64,000 nt of DNA from Zopfochytrium polystomum (taxonomy: Eukaryota; Chytridiomycota; Chytridiomycetes; Chytridiales; Chytridiaceae): assembly GCA_025765615.1 (NCBI GenBank), contig JAIVFJ010000259.1, positions 1-64,000 on the forward strand, in the 5' to 3' direction. The notes below the pieces were generated by a model. The model did no database searches, had not been told where the DNA came from, and saw nothing but the letters and a program-made list of their open reading frames with translations. Shown one piece after another: positions 23,085 through 33,765 of this stretch. Every line of letters begins with the position of its first letter. Position 1 is the first letter of the stretch. The translations under genes were made by a program, and so were the position numbers.

Positions 23085-25046
23085 TTAGTGAAGTTTGGAG
23101 TGACTCACTGGGTCAGGTGGGATTGGGTGTTTCCTCGGTAGGCCTGGCTTCCTTTTAGGGGGTGGCTCCTGCCCAGCAACTGCTGCTGGTTTCTTTGTTG
23201 CACTGCGCTTCCGTTTGGGGGGTGGCTCCTGCTCGGCATCTGGTGCAGGCACAGCTGTTGGTGGTGGAGGCTCTGCTGAGATGCTCACTGATGGTAGCCT
23301 CACTGGTGATGATGGCTTGCGTGGGCGACCTCGCTTCTTTGGTGCTGGCGCTGGTGTGCTGCTGTGCTCCCCCTTACCCTGGCTCTGCTGTTTCTGCTGG
23401 GTTTTCTGCTGAAGTAGCTGGTGAAGGTGCTGTTCTGCATCTACAATTGATTGAACTGCTTTCTCATAAGCAGGGTCATCCAAGTCTGAAAGTGAAGGGA
23501 GATTAACGCTGATGTCCCCAAATCCCCCCTTCACAGCGTGAACTCCCAAGAACTGGGGGAATTCATCTTCAAAAAACTCAATGTCACGATAATGCTGGTA
23601 GATGATCCGCTGCTCTTGGAGCTCCCACAGGACAGCAATGGAGCGCGAGGGACTGCCAAGGTAAAAGGCAGGACGGCCTTTGGGATCAAGTTTCTTACGA
23701 AGCTTGGGGCTAACGCGGTAGAAACACTTGGAGCCAAAGGTGCGAAAGTGGCCAACCATTGGTGGGATGTGGTGGCGGCTTTCGAACGGAGAGAGGATGC
23801 CACACTGGATGTTTGGTAGACAGTTCTTGATTTGCGAAGCTTGATGGTAAGCGTAACTCCAAAATGTGAGTGGAACGTTAGGTGCGCCAAGTAGAAGTGA
23901 CTGGGTCATGTCTGTGACAGTTTGGATGTGGCGTTCTGCGACAGAGTTCATCTGGGCTGTGCGTGAAGGAGACGCCTTGAGCTGAATTCCATGGGAGTCG
24001 CAGAAGGACTTGAAGGTCCGATTGAAGCTCTCCTTGCCACGATCCAATCGGATGACCTGTACTTTGCGTCCCTCCGTTTTCTCAAGAAAGAGAATCAGGC
24101 GAATTAGAAATGGTAATGCATCGCTCTTGCGAGCAATGGGAATGTCCCAAGAGAAACGACTGCTCTCGCAAACTACAGTGATTGCATAGTTGTAGCCATC
24201 AAAGGAAGTAATGGGGATGGAGTTGACATCAACGTTGAGGGTGTGGGCAAATGGGAGTTGTTCCTCATCACGCTCTGGGAATGACTTTTGGCGCATCTTG
24301 GCTGCGACACAAGTTTGGCACTTTGTGGGGTATGAAGCATCGATGGGTGGTAGGTCTGCTGTCGTCCAGTGGTGGAGCATGAAGCCAAGGCGCTGGAAGC
24401 CGACGTGTCCCAGGGCACGATGAAGTCTTTCAACCTCTGCAATCTGGAGACTTTCGGCCTTGCTCACAACAGGTGGTGGCCCGTCTGGGCTTGGGTAGTG
24501 TTTGCGGTGGGCAATGGCGATAATGGCAGCAGAGGCATGGCTGAGGCGGTGTAGTCTCGAATTCTTGGTGACGAGGAAGTGGAGCCCAAGACGTTTGGTG
24601 CAACGACCAACAGGAGTTCTATCGCTTCTGTTGAATATGGCGCCAGGTTTATCCACATCCATAGAGACAAAGAACTTCCCGTCTCTCTCAATGTCATTGG
24701 TGGCGATGAGACTGTATAGTGCAGTTGGCGCATAGAATGCTTTCTTGATGACAATTTCGACACCGTTTGGTAGAGGAATCCTCGCTGAGCCAGATCCCTT
24801 CGTCTTGAGTGGTGGGGACTCCTCATCTATGGTGCCAACAGTAGAGTCTTTCTCTTCGTATGAGGTGAACAGGTGGAGGTCTTTGAGAATGGTCCTTGGG
24901 CAGCCAGTGTCAACAACGATTGGGGACTCTCTGAAGACAGCTGAGTGCGATGAGAGGAGGGCAACAGATTTTGGAACATGATGTGCAGAGCGGAAGTTAG
25001 AGGTCCTCTTTTGGTGCGCCCGAGGTGGAGGCCTCGGGCCTACTGA
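23085..25046 (-). CDS. Copia-A pol, first part: protease and integrase
   Basis: Entered by the -1 frame from gag, with no good ATG of its own near the start. Protease active site is PIVVDTGCPRTI near 24920. The integrase zinc-binding part has HRALGHVGFQR and later CQTCVAAKMRQ. The catalytic core has DVNSIPITSFDGYNYA, DRGKESFNRTFKSFCDSHGI and the Glu-containing AQMNSVAERHIQ. A proline- and lysine-rich linker with repeated PPPKRK motifs follows. It ends at TAA 23085-23087, immediately before an A10 run where the frame is lost before the RT part. Confidence 0.82.
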   Translation of the reverse strand, partial: SVGPRPPPRAHQKRTSNFRSAHHVPKSVALLSSHSAVFRESPIVVDTGCPRTILKDLHLFTSYEEKDSTVGTIDEESPPLKTKGSGSARIPLPNGVEIVIKKAFYAPTALYSLIATNDIERDGKFFVSMDVDKPGAIFNRSDRTPVGRCTKRLGLHFLVTKNSRLHRLSHASAAIIAIAHRKHYPSPDGPPPVVSKAESLQIAEVERLHRALGHVGFQRLGFMLHHWTTADLPPIDASYPTKCQTCVAAKMRQKSFPERDEEQLPFAHTLNVDVNSIPITSFDGYNYAITVVCESSRFSWDIPIARKSDALPFLIRLILFLEKTEGRKVQVIRLDRGKESFNRTFKSFCDSHGIQLKASPSRTAQMNSVAERHIQTVTDMTQSLLLGAPNVPLTFWSYAYHQASQIKNCLPNIQCGILSPFESRHHIPPMVGHFRTFGSKCFYRVSPKLRKKLDPKGRPAFYLGSPSRSIAVLWELQEQRIIYQHYRDIEFFEDEFPQFLGVHAVKGGFGDISVNLPSLSDLDDPAYEKAVQSIVDAEQHLHQLLQQKTQQKQQSQGKGEHSSTPAPAPKKRGRPRKPSSPVRLPSVSISAEPPPPTAVPAPDAEQEPPPKRKRSATKKPAAVAGQEPPPKRKPGLPRKHPIPPDPVSHSKLH

Positions 25047-26340
25047 AAATTTGACTCCCCTGAATCACTGTAGTCAGACTCAGTCTCATACTCGCTGAGA
25101 GACTGTGAGGCATCCAGGGCTGCAACAAGGGCAACTGGGGCATCTGCTTTCTTTGCAAGGCAGTCTCTGGCATAGTGGTTCTTGAGGCCACACTGGTGAC
25201 AGGCGACAACACTGTCAACTACTGAAGCATCTTGTTGCTGTTGGTCAACAGTAGGTGAGTTGTTGTTGCTGTTCCTCTCTCTCTGGCTGCGGCGACGCTC
25301 AGACTGCTCCTGGTTCTGGCAACCACCTTGGTCAGGTCGTTCCTTACGAGGCCTCTCCCGACGGTTGCTGCGTTGCTTCTCACGAGAGTCAAAGCGAGCA
25401 TGACGCCGCTCTGACCTGTCTGCCTGTTGGGAGTGGCCATCATTCCGTTGACCTTGGGGACCACTGAGTAGGGCTGCCTCATTCACTGGGTCGGCAGGTG
25501 GCTCCACAAAGTCTTCAGGGTTGTGGTTGCGGGCCTCCATGATCTTCAGGTAATCGAACAGACCAGTGATGTCTGTGATGGTGCCGTCATCAATCTTGCT
25601 CATATAGTGGTTGACTTGGGGAAACCAGTATTTGTTGTTCTTGAAACTTTGGTTTAGTACATGGACAGCAGAACGAAAACTTAGGGTTATGTCAATCTGG
25701 TCGCGCATGTTGATTGGAGTGAGTTCCTGTGCATGCTGTAGGGATGCATAGTGCGTCTCAAATTTCTGCTGGAAGTCCACGATTCTTTCTTTCTCTCCAA
25801 TGCAGAGTTTCTTGAACTTGTCAATAAGGTTCATAACCTGTGCAGGGTCGACACGGCCGACTTTGCGCTTGAGTTCGGCAAGGGCCTCGAAGACAAAGTA
25901 GATGCCACTAATCTTTTGCTTGAGGTTTTCGCCAACATGATTCCAAATGTGCATCATAGCCAGCTTGTTTTGCGCATAGGTTCCAGGAAAGACAGTTCCG
26001 TCGTCACTGAAGGTCCAGTAGCCGACATACTGTGGATGATTGGGTACATGTACTGGGAGGATACGCATGACATCTGATCGCTCCACATCGGGGGGTGCTG
26101 CAGCAGTCCAGTTGACAAATCCTGCACTGGCAGCAGCAGGGCCAGCTCCAGTGGCAGCTCCAGCAGCAGCAGCAGCGTCAGCACTTGCTCCAGCTCTGGC
26201 GGCTGCGCCGGCACGTTGTACTCCTCGAAGGCTAACAGTAGCAAGTGCATACTTGCCAGCGAGATAGCCAAGTACGTCTTCGTACCATGTGTCAAAGTAG
26301 ATGGGTTATTGAGGGCCTGGTGGACTAGTTTGACGCTCAT
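25040..26340 (-). CDS. Copia-A gag (capsid and CCHC zinc knuckle)
   Basis: Structural protein of the retrotransposon particle. The ATG at 26340 (MSVKLVHQALNNP) lies directly inside the LTR. The frame in which gag continues (FDTWYEDVLGYLAGKYALA) is one base away, so one base appears lost near 26306. From there the frame is open to TAG 25040-25042. The middle is the copia capsid region. The C-terminal third is Arg/Gln/Asn-rich and RNA-binding in character, then has a zinc knuckle CHQCGLKNHYARDC at about 25160-25202. The gag stop is preceded by a slippery heptamer that leads into pol. Confidence 0.8.
25046..25052 (-). promoter_or_regulatory. Candidate -1 ribosomal frameshift site (A AAT TTT)
   Basis: In the gag frame the bases read TCA AAT TTT CAG TAG. 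AAATTTT fits the X XXY YYZ slippery heptamer and lies one codon before the gag stop. A -1 slip at this point enters the frame that encodes the protease and integrase, which is open from here to 23085. I did not establish a downstream pseudoknot. Confidence 0.55.
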
Positions 26341-26344
26341 ATTG

Positions 26345-26815
26345 TGTCAGGGAAAAGGTTTGTTAAGGGGGTTCTGAAGGGTGTGGTAAAGTGATGAGAA
26401 CGAAGTGGGATTGGGATACTAAGCGATTGGATTCTTGACTTGTAGGTTGTCACTTCGAATAAAAAGAATAGATCACGTGATCGATGGCGGCCAAGGAGGG
26501 GTTGAAAACAGCGGCTGTATAGCTGACTGGTGAAGACGATCGCTTTCTTGAAGTGTTGGATGGCTTCAGTTCGATTCCTCGATGAACGATTGCTGGTGTG
26601 CGATGGTGGATCGCTCGTTCACTCGATCGATTGTGAGGATGGATCACTTGATTGCTAAGCTGGTCTCTTCTTGCTCTGGAGAGCTCTCCCTGGTAAGGTG
26701 TTGGAATCTGGCGGTTGTGGTCGTCGCGCAAGCAGGATGGCGTGATTGTGGAGGAGGGTGTGACAAGTCAAGTCTATGATCAACTTCTTCTTTTTTTTCT
26801 TTTTTTTCGCAGGGG
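26345..26815 (-). mobile_element. Copia-A 5' LTR
   Basis: It shares with the copia-C LTR (43242-43704) the words GGCTGTATAGCTGACTGGTGAAGA and GACAAGTCAAGT. The inner end lies only a few bases from the gag ATG. The outer end, expected to read GGCATATTCCAACA, is degraded near 26815. Confidence 0.65.
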
Positions 26816-26984
26816 CAGAAGTCTGTCTGCCGCCTCTTCTCCAACTTATCGTGACATAAAATGTGCAGCAAAAACGTTTGACAGTAAAGTAAGTAATGTG
26901 AATTGCGTTTTTGAAATCTTTTGCATAAAAATTTACTTCACACCAGGGGATGCCTGTTGACTTATAAACAACCCTTGCAAAAAA

Positions 26985-27370
26985 AAACAAAAAAAAGAAA
27001 GAGGGAAGAAATTTTATTAAGGAGCAAGGTCACATAGAGAGCTTCTTTCTATGCAGCTTCTCAAGCTCTCAAAGATGATCCACCAACACCTTGAAAGCAA
27101 CATTTCTAATAGTTGGTTCACCTTTTTCTACATTGTCTTGCAGTTATTATAAGATCTGTTTGTAATGTCACACTGGAAAAAGCAACATAGGACTGTCCAT
27201 GTGCAAACACATCCTCCCACATATCCAGTCCAACCTTTTTCAAAGTCTGGCCTTGGGACTTGTTGATGGACATTGCAAACACAGGTCGAACAGGAAATTG
27301 CTTTCTGGTGAACTACAAGGAAAATTCTGAAATCAGAATAGCAGGTTTGGCAGTGTTGAATAGCAACTGT
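26985..27370 (-). pseudogene. Helitron-type helicase C-terminal fragment
   Basis: Closely similar to 57779-58140, including the words CAAAGTCTGGCCTTGGGACTTG. On the minus strand it corresponds to the end of a Pif1-like helicase ([19 protein letters not shown], then VAFSR-type motif VI). Frameshifts are present. Both copies begin on the plus side at CTTGCAAAAAAA, so this may be the element's true terminus. It is cut at 27371 by the next element. Confidence 0.7.
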
Positions 27371-27652
27371 TGTGAGGACGACAGGCTGTTGAGCCTGTGA
27401 ACTCAAATAATTAAGTGTATATCCACTTTTTAACCAGTAACTGTAAGGATTACCTGGCCCAGATGGACAGAGTTAACAAGATGCTGGCAGAGCTAACAAG
27501 CTCGACCACCTGCTACGATGATGCAATGCCTCATGAAAGGGTATGAGATCACAGGGTTTTCTGACTGTCTTCTTATCTGCACCAATCATTTCTTGCCAGC
27601 CCTCTCCCTTCTGTTTGCCAAGAAATGCCCCATGATTCTCTGGGCAACACCA
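27371..27652 (+). mobile_element. Truncated copy C of the TGTGAGG solo-LTR-like element
   Basis: Starts TGTGAGGACGACAGGCTG like copy B (46360). It keeps short, diverged pieces of the left half (CATGAAAGGGTATGAGATCA, TTGCCAAGAAATG) and stops at 27652, where copia-C sequence begins. The right half is missing. Confidence 0.65.
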
Positions 27653-28042
27653 TGGCGGCCTTTAAACTTAGAAAAGAAAAACTTCCCATCTTCTTGAAGG
27701 TTGTTGGTGGCAAGGAGACTGTAAAGAGCACTTGGAGCGTAGCAGGCTTCCTTGATTACAATCTCCACACCATTTGGAAGAGGGATTCTTGCTGGTCTGA
27801 CACCTTTGACTTTGAGTGGGGTGGAGTCTTGGTCAATGGTTCTGACAGATGAGGTGCGTTTGGTGTAGGATGTGAAAAGGTGAGTGTTTTTAAGAATGGT
27901 CCTGACACAGCCAGAGTCAACACCAATGGGTGATTCCTTGAACATGGTGGAAGATGATGATGAGGGGTGAGGTGTTTGGGGACATGAGGTGCTGGTTGGA
28001 AGTTAGAGGTCTGCTTTTGATGTGCCTGAGGTGGGTGCCTCG
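27653..28042 (-). pseudogene. Copia-C pol fragment: protease region
   Basis: Encodes SPIGVDSGCVRTILKNTHLF (protease DSG motif) and IPLPNGVEIVIKEACYAPSA. It aligns with copia-A pol at about 24700-25020 but with many differences, so it is another, older copy. Upstream gag sequence resumes only at 32727, after an inserted element. The downstream part of pol is lost at 27652. Confidence 0.8.
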
Positions 28043-29035
28043 TGTGAAACTGTGCTCTCTAACTCCTCACCTAGGGCTATAGGTGGAAACTAGAGCATGG
28101 ACCTAAATACCAATCCTGACTAATGAAAAGGGGCAAAAGGAGGGTGTCTAGGGGCACTAGACAGGAAAGTGTATTTGGAGTCTTAAAAAGCCCAAGAAAA
28201 CACAAATAAATCTCTAACACAAAAGAGGGGTTTCTCACCAAAGCATGAAACAGACTCAATCACAATAGAAAGCATAATTCTCTGGTGCAAGACACAGAAG
28301 GGTTTCATCTGGGGCACAAGGCCAAAGCCAAGTTAGACCAGAGACAGAACTGACTGAATCAGTAAGACCGACGGAATCGGTAAGGGGAGTGACAAGCCAC
28401 TACAACCCATTAAAAGAAACAACAAAGAAATAACCAACAAGTCAAACCCTGAGTTGGAGGGGGTTGGAGAGACAAAGGGCAGACACAAGGAACAGTTTGT
28501 GTGCAGAGGTGCCTGTTGAACCAAATCAGAACTGTTTTCCACCTAACAGAACCAGACACAACTTGTCTCACTCCAAGGAGAGTGTTCCAACTCAATCCAA
28601 GAAAGAGGGTGCAACCAGGGTGGGAGACAGTGGGACTCTTCTTACTTCATCCTACCAGGAGACAGACCTCTGCCTCACCAGGCCAGAGAGAATAACCTGT
28701 CTTAGAAGCAAGGAAGGTAAATTCCCACTCCCACACACAAGGAAGACACCAAAGACAACCACAGGTATTAGCATGAAAGGAAGAGGGTCTGAACCCAGCG
28801 AACCAGGCCCACCAAAGGCCAAAGAAACCATCACCAGGGACAGGGAGGAATACCAGAGAGACCATACCACCACATAATACCTGACCAGCCAACTCATTCA
28901 TATCACCTTGAGAGACCTGGATTTGAAGTGATGTATTGACAGGAACTGGCGAGGCACTACCACAGTTTTACCCTCCCACCTTCCATCATCAAGTAGCTCC
29001 TACCCCAGACCAGCCTAAACAGTATGCAGAATGGT

Positions 29036-29107
29036 GAGGTGCACTGGGACTTGAACCCAACACACTGCCATAAATGGCCAAGAGAACCAATTCTCCTGTC
29101 ACACACC
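29036..29107 (-). repeat. tRNA-like segment with B-box
   Basis: On the minus strand GGGTTCAAGTCCCAGTGCACC resembles the T arm and acceptor end of a tRNA, and GGTGTGTGA lies a tRNA length upstream. The anticodon arm does not fold properly, so it is not a functional tRNA gene. The same segment occurs in copy B at about 47432-47502. Confidence 0.45.
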
Positions 29108-29254
29108 AGGGGACTGCCACCCCCAGCTCATACACACAGTCAGAGAAGGAATAAGGGCAGGCAAGAAGACTTCAGGTACAGGTTCTGAGGGGCAACAAGA
29201 ATGGGGGGTGGGCTGCTTAAATAGGAGAGGGTTGGAATCAGGAGGGTGAAGGAA

Positions 29255-29561
29255 TGTCAGGAACAGGGCAGGACAGGACAAGGCAGACAAGGAACTGAGA
29301 GGAGTGATGATTGTATTGGAAACAATAATTCACTTGAGGAATGGACAGGTCCCCCATCCCCCTTTTATACCTTTTGAGAATCTTCCTTGTCAAGACTCAA
29401 AGAATGTTCCAGAAAGAGCAATTAGAAATACAATGATACCAATGATACCAATGACAACAAGACAAGTCAGGAAAGCAAAGAAGGTTCCAGAGGGTTCCAC
29501 AAGATTCCATGAAGGAATGTTCTAGAAGGTTCCAGAGGTTTCCAGAGGGTGATTCATAACA
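29255..29561. mobile_element. Solo LTR of the gypsy element
   Basis: A 307-bp copy of the LTR found at 42663-42974, with ends TGTCAGG and CATAACA. It is flanked by perfect 5-bp duplications AGGAA (29250-29254 and 29562-29566). Copy B at about 47280-47295 shows the empty site with a single AGGAA. No internal gypsy sequence is next to it, so the internal part was lost by LTR-LTR recombination. Confidence 0.85.
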
Positions 29562-29580
29562 AGGAAGAAGGAAGGGGAAA

Positions 29581-31800
29581 AAAAAATAATATCTTAAATC
29601 TAAAAAACCCTTGTCAACTGACACTCAAGACCTTTCACCACCGCCTTGCCACTGCCCTCCACCGCCTTGCCGCTGCGCCTTGCCACTGCCAGATCGCTGT
29701 CAGATCAGGTTGCTGCCAGATCGCAATTGCCCTGTTGAATCGCAATCGCCAGTGGAATTTGACAGCGTCGCCATTGCAGGATCGACTGGCACTGCACTGC
29801 CAGATCGACGCCAGATTGCCACCAGATTGCCGCCAGATCACAATCACAAGACTGCAGAAGCCAAATCAACCTCTCATCACCACCGCAGCCCACTCCATCA
29901 ATCAGCATTGCTGCCTTGCCATTGCCTTGCTGCCTCCAGATCAACGCCAGACCACTGCCTGATCTCGATTGCTGCCTCATCGATTATCGACTACTTGGGC
30001 GTCACGCCCCATTCCTAGTTGACTCTGATCTGGCAACCACCACCACCGCTGTTGCAGTCGCCCTGCTGTTGCCAGATTGCCACCAGATTGGAGCTGCCCT
30101 GCTGGATCGCGATTGCCAGCAACAACACTGCGAAGATCACCTTGCCAATCGCTGCCAGATCGCCACCAGATCGCTGCGGACCACAATCGCCCTCTTGAGT
30201 CGCAATCGCAGCCGAAGGCCGCAATTGCAAAGTTATCACCTTCACTACTTGCTGCGATTGCCGTCTTTAAAAACTCCACCGCCAGTCCCCAGTCAACTTG
30301 CCACTGCTGCTGACCAATAACATTGGTGTTTCCTGCTGTCGTCTCGATCCAGTCGCTACACACTCGTGTCCCTCCTCCGCATCCCAGAATCCAAGCCACC
30401 TCGCTGATAAAGATTGGCAGCCACTGCTATTTCCTCGATCACGTGGCCTATCGCGCTCCCCACTTTCGTTGTCACCTGCCACATCATTTCTGTCTCACCC
30501 ATCTGGCTTCCATCTGACTTCTCGTCGTTGAGCACTTGTGCCTTGTCGACACCTCTGCTGCCACTTCTCACTTCAATTAAACTGCTTCCAATCGACCTCC
30601 TTGCCGTCTGCATCTAGGACATGATCTACCCTTAGCTCTTGCCCTTCTGACTGCGATCCTCAGATCTCCCCCACCTCATTGCCACCATGCCACCCCTCCC
30701 AGCAGACTTGCAGCCTCCTGTCACCATTCATCTTTCCACTTCAGAAGGCCTGTCACCATTTGTGTTGCCACTTTCCTCTATCACAACTTCCCTTCATCAG
30801 CGTTCCTCATTGACCCACCTCATCTCTCATTGTTCTCACAATCACAAGGGTTCCTGCAAATAGGCCATCTCCAGATTGCTTACACTCAAGATTTGCCTCT
30901 CAGAATGTTTGCTTGGCCCGTTATCCTTCGCTTTCAGTTCCAACCCTACTGTCCTTTTTTTTTTTTTTTTTTTTTTTTTTTCCTGGCTTTTGCCCTTCTG
31001 ACTATAAACCTTGATGCTGCCTTCTCCAACCTTCCCTTTTGGGAACTCTGACTCAGGCTTTGCCAACTTTGACTACAATTGCAACGTATATTACTCATTC
31101 TTTATCTCTGCAATTCTGTCTTTGAGAACATTGCCCCTTCACCTCTCCAGTACAACTACTACTACTCTTCAACCACCAAATCTCCCAGTCATCTTCCCAA
31201 TTCCCTCTTCTTTATCACCATCGTTTATGACTTTGCCCCTTTGGGACCACTGCTCTCGCGGCCCTCAACTTGCTGTTTCCTATCCCTTGAAACCTCACTC
31301 ACTACAACTTATTCATTTACCTGGTTTTTGCCCCTCTGACTATAACCATTCATGCTCCTCCAACCTTCCCTTTTGGGAACTCTGACTCAGGCTTTGCCTA
31401 CTCTGACTACTATCACAACACATATTTGTTTACCTTTCCTTTTGAACTTCCATTTGGGCATCACCCTTCTGACAACAACTCTTGGCCTTGATTTCCCCTC
31501 TGGCTCCTGCCCCTCTGACTATAACTCTTCCTGATCTCTTCAACTCTCTCTTTGAGAGCTTCATCCCTCAACCTTTCCATTTACAACTACAACCTCTCTT
31601 CAACCACCAATCCTTCCCATTCCCTCTACTTTGTTACTATCTTTTATATGTGGTGGAGATACCTGACAACCCTGTAAGTCCAAAGTGCATGGGGTGGGTT
31701 TCCTGAGGTGATACCTTGACTAAGTCAACTATGGTTCACTGCTGATGGCACTTTCTCTTCCTGCCTGGCCCTCTGGTGCTGGAACAATAAAAAATAAAAA
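29581..31800 (+). mobile_element. 2.2-kb retroposon-like insertion with A-rich tail
   Basis: Absent from copy B. It is flanked by GAAGGAAGGGGAAA (29567-29580) and GAAGGAAGGGAAA (31801-31813), a target duplication of about 13-14 bases with one indel. It ends in an A-rich tail with AATAAAAAATAAAAA. That length of duplication and a 3' A tail are typical of non-LTR (target-primed) retrotransposition. No reverse transcriptase is visible. The first part (29640-30250) is built of degenerate CAGATCGC/CCAGATTGCC words, and the second (30600-31560) repeats CCCTTCTGACTATAA-like words, with a T tract at 30958-30981. Confidence 0.6.
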
Positions 31801-32357
31801 GAAGGAAGGGAAAAGAGGGGAAAACATATACAAAAGAACAAAACAATAAATAAAACAGCAAAGAAGAGAGAGGAGGAGTGAGTCACCAAACAATGGGCTG
31901 AGCCATCAAACAAGGAAGACAGCTCAGAAAATCATGGAGCATTTCTTGGCATCAGCTGCCAAGAAAGATGGAGGAGATGGGGAGAGCTGGTTGGTGCAAA
32001 GAGGAAGACAGTCACTCACAGCCACAAAAGAAAAGAGAGACACACACAGAGACAACAAACAAACAAATAAATAAAAGATAAAACAGTAAAAACAGGTAAA
32101 ACAGGATAAACTACTAATTGAAAAAATAAGTAAAAATCATCAATAAAGAAAGGAGAAAAAACCCTATGATCTCATACCCTTTCATGAGGCCTTTCATCAT
32201 GGTAGCTTATGTAGCAGCTCTGTGTTAGCTCTGTGTACACCTGGACTCTGTACTTCTACCCACAGAAGCACATCATCCTAATCCATTTCCAAAAGTGAAG
32301 GGGGCAGGCTTAGTCATTGTGCAGAACGTAGCATTTCTGCATCATTCAGTCAGTGAA

Positions 32358-32426
32358 TGCCAGCATGTCTTGAACTTGGCACCTTTTCCATTGAAGGGAG
32401 CACGCTAAACCACTGAGCTAGAGGGC
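32358..32426 (-). repeat. tRNA-derived SINE-like head, copy A
   Basis: The minus strand has an A-box-like TAGCTCAGTGGTTTAGCGTG and a B-box-like AAGTTCAAGAC at the normal spacing. It is a diverged counterpart of 46657-46725. The acceptor stem does not pair, so it is tRNA-derived and not a tRNA gene. Confidence 0.55.
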
Positions 32427-32726
32427 CTCTGACCAGTAGTTCAGAGCGGCCTGAGCCATTCAGCCTGCAGCTTAGTGCGTAATAACAACATGAATAATAT
32501 ACATGGCCGCGGCTAAGGGACAGTCCAAATCTCAGTGGCTCAGCTTGCAGGGACAATAATAACCCATGAAAATAATAAGAAATGGGGTCCAGCCGTGTTA
32601 CGTCACTTTTGTGAAACGTTGTTTGGTAGAGTCAAATTGATAATCCTCACAAGTTATCAGTTAAAAAAACGGGGTATACTCTTTTTCTATTTGAGGTCGC
32701 AGGCTCAACAGCCTGTCGTCCTCACA

Positions 32727-32807
32727 CTCAGGCCAACTAAAAATCCAACGAATACTCCCCAAGGTTGCTACTGCCAGGACTGCTAACGTCATCAGAGGGC
32801 ACATCAC
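32727..32807 (-). pseudogene. Copia-C gag C-terminal fragment
   Basis: An 81-base piece of the oldest copia copy between two later insertions. CTCAGGCCAACTAAAAATCC corresponds to copia-A near 25030. Its right end ATCAC is the left target duplication of copia-B. Confidence 0.7.
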
Positions 32808-33596
32808 TGTTGGTGATTGCGCCTGGCGTGTCAGAAGGGCACCAACAGACTTGAGTCGGCGTGGAGCGATAAAGCTTGTTTAGAGCGTGAGCCCTTCTCT
32901 TGTTAAGAGCGAAGCGCCCTTTGTTGTCAAAGTAGATGGAGAGCCGATGCTCTCAGACAGATTGGTCTTGTTTAGAGTGCAGAGCACACCCTTTTCTTGT
33001 AAGAGCGAAGCGCCCTATACGAACGAGGTATCGACCTGAGGTAGAACTTGAAGAGCTTCGCAGGTCAAGGTAGAGGGTATGTTGACTCAGATAAGAATAA
33101 TGGTTTTTGTTTGTTGTATTCGAGGGTAGAGAGAGAGCAGGCAGATGTGATCAGGATCTGGGATGATGCTTCTCTGGAGCTGCTGGGGCTCCCCCTTTTA
33201 TACTGCAGGTGGTCTCAGGAATCAGACTCTGGTGATAGTCTTTTAGCTCTGAGAGATAGAGTTTAGACTTTGAGGAGTCAGGAGGCAGGCATGACATCAT
33301 TGTTGCATCACGCTGATTTGGCCAAAACTTCCATGGAGTTATGTGTGCAAAGAAGTAAGTCAGGCTCCCTGTCAAGCTCCTATAATCATTCCTATCAAAT
33401 TGCAAGAGTGAAGCACACTGATGTGGTCTACCCAGACTGGGGATTGAAACCACCTCTAAGCACTTGTACAGTGTCAGAGATTGAGAAAGTGTAGATGACA
33501 CTTGGATCAGTCCTTATGCCATCTTAACTTATCGTTTCTCTTGAAGACAGGTCAGAGGATCTTAAAAGGTGTAGGTAATGTGTGCAAACTCCAACA
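32808..33596 (-). repeat. Copia-B 3' LTR
   Basis: 789 bases, TGTTGG...CCAACA, matching 39029-39817. Internal repeats of AAGAGCGAAGCGCCCT occur near 32907 and 33002. Confidence 0.95.
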
Positions 33597-33765
33597 CTCC
33601 CCCTCAATTTGAGAGGTATTGATTGCTCAGGTACGCGAGAAAATTGCCTGCATATGCAGTACCAACCTCGTAGCTGGAGTTGAACCAGCGCAATATCTCA
33701 TGACGAATATACCAGAAAACCTGCAAAAACACTGATATATCGCTTGGACTGTGAGCACGGAACAA
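33597..33765 (-). promoter_or_regulatory. Copia-B polypurine tract and 3' untranslated segment
   Basis: Plus-strand CTCCCCCTCAA at 33597 reads TTGAGGGGGAG on the minus strand, directly before the 3' LTR. This is the expected primer for plus-strand DNA synthesis. The remaining 150 bases up to the RNase H stop show nothing else. Confidence 0.8.

Larger units (their letters stand above)
21787..26815 (-). mobile_element. Copia-A: 3'-truncated Ty1/copia retrotransposon
   Basis: A minus-strand copia element holding its 5' LTR (about 26345-26815), gag, protease, integrase and most of reverse transcriptase. It stops at 21787, just after the YVDD region, so RNase H and the 3' LTR are gone. Relatives in this window are the fragment at 12700-15862 and the disrupted copia-C. 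Coding damage is modest: a shift near 26306 in gag, and one or more frame changes between 23085 and 22945. Confidence 0.88.
28043..32726 (-). mobile_element. Solo-LTR-like element, copy A, with nested insertions
   Basis: Bounded on the plus strand by TGTGAAACTG (28043) and GTCCTCACA (32726), the reverse of copy B. Flanks CTCG (28039-28042) and CTCA (32727-32730) form a near-perfect 4-bp target duplication, and copia-A at 25020-25035 shows the uninterrupted site (CCTCGGGCC). Removing two nested insertions (29255-29566 and 29581-31813) restores a sequence collinear with copy B. The right part (28050-29250 and 31814-32190) looks identical to copy B by eye, while 32270-32726 differs at roughly one base in ten. 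Confidence 0.78.

Noticed and set aside
28464..28877. 137-codon frame recurring identically at 47660-48073
   Set aside because: The frames match because the two repeat copies match; no motif or codon signal supports a protein.
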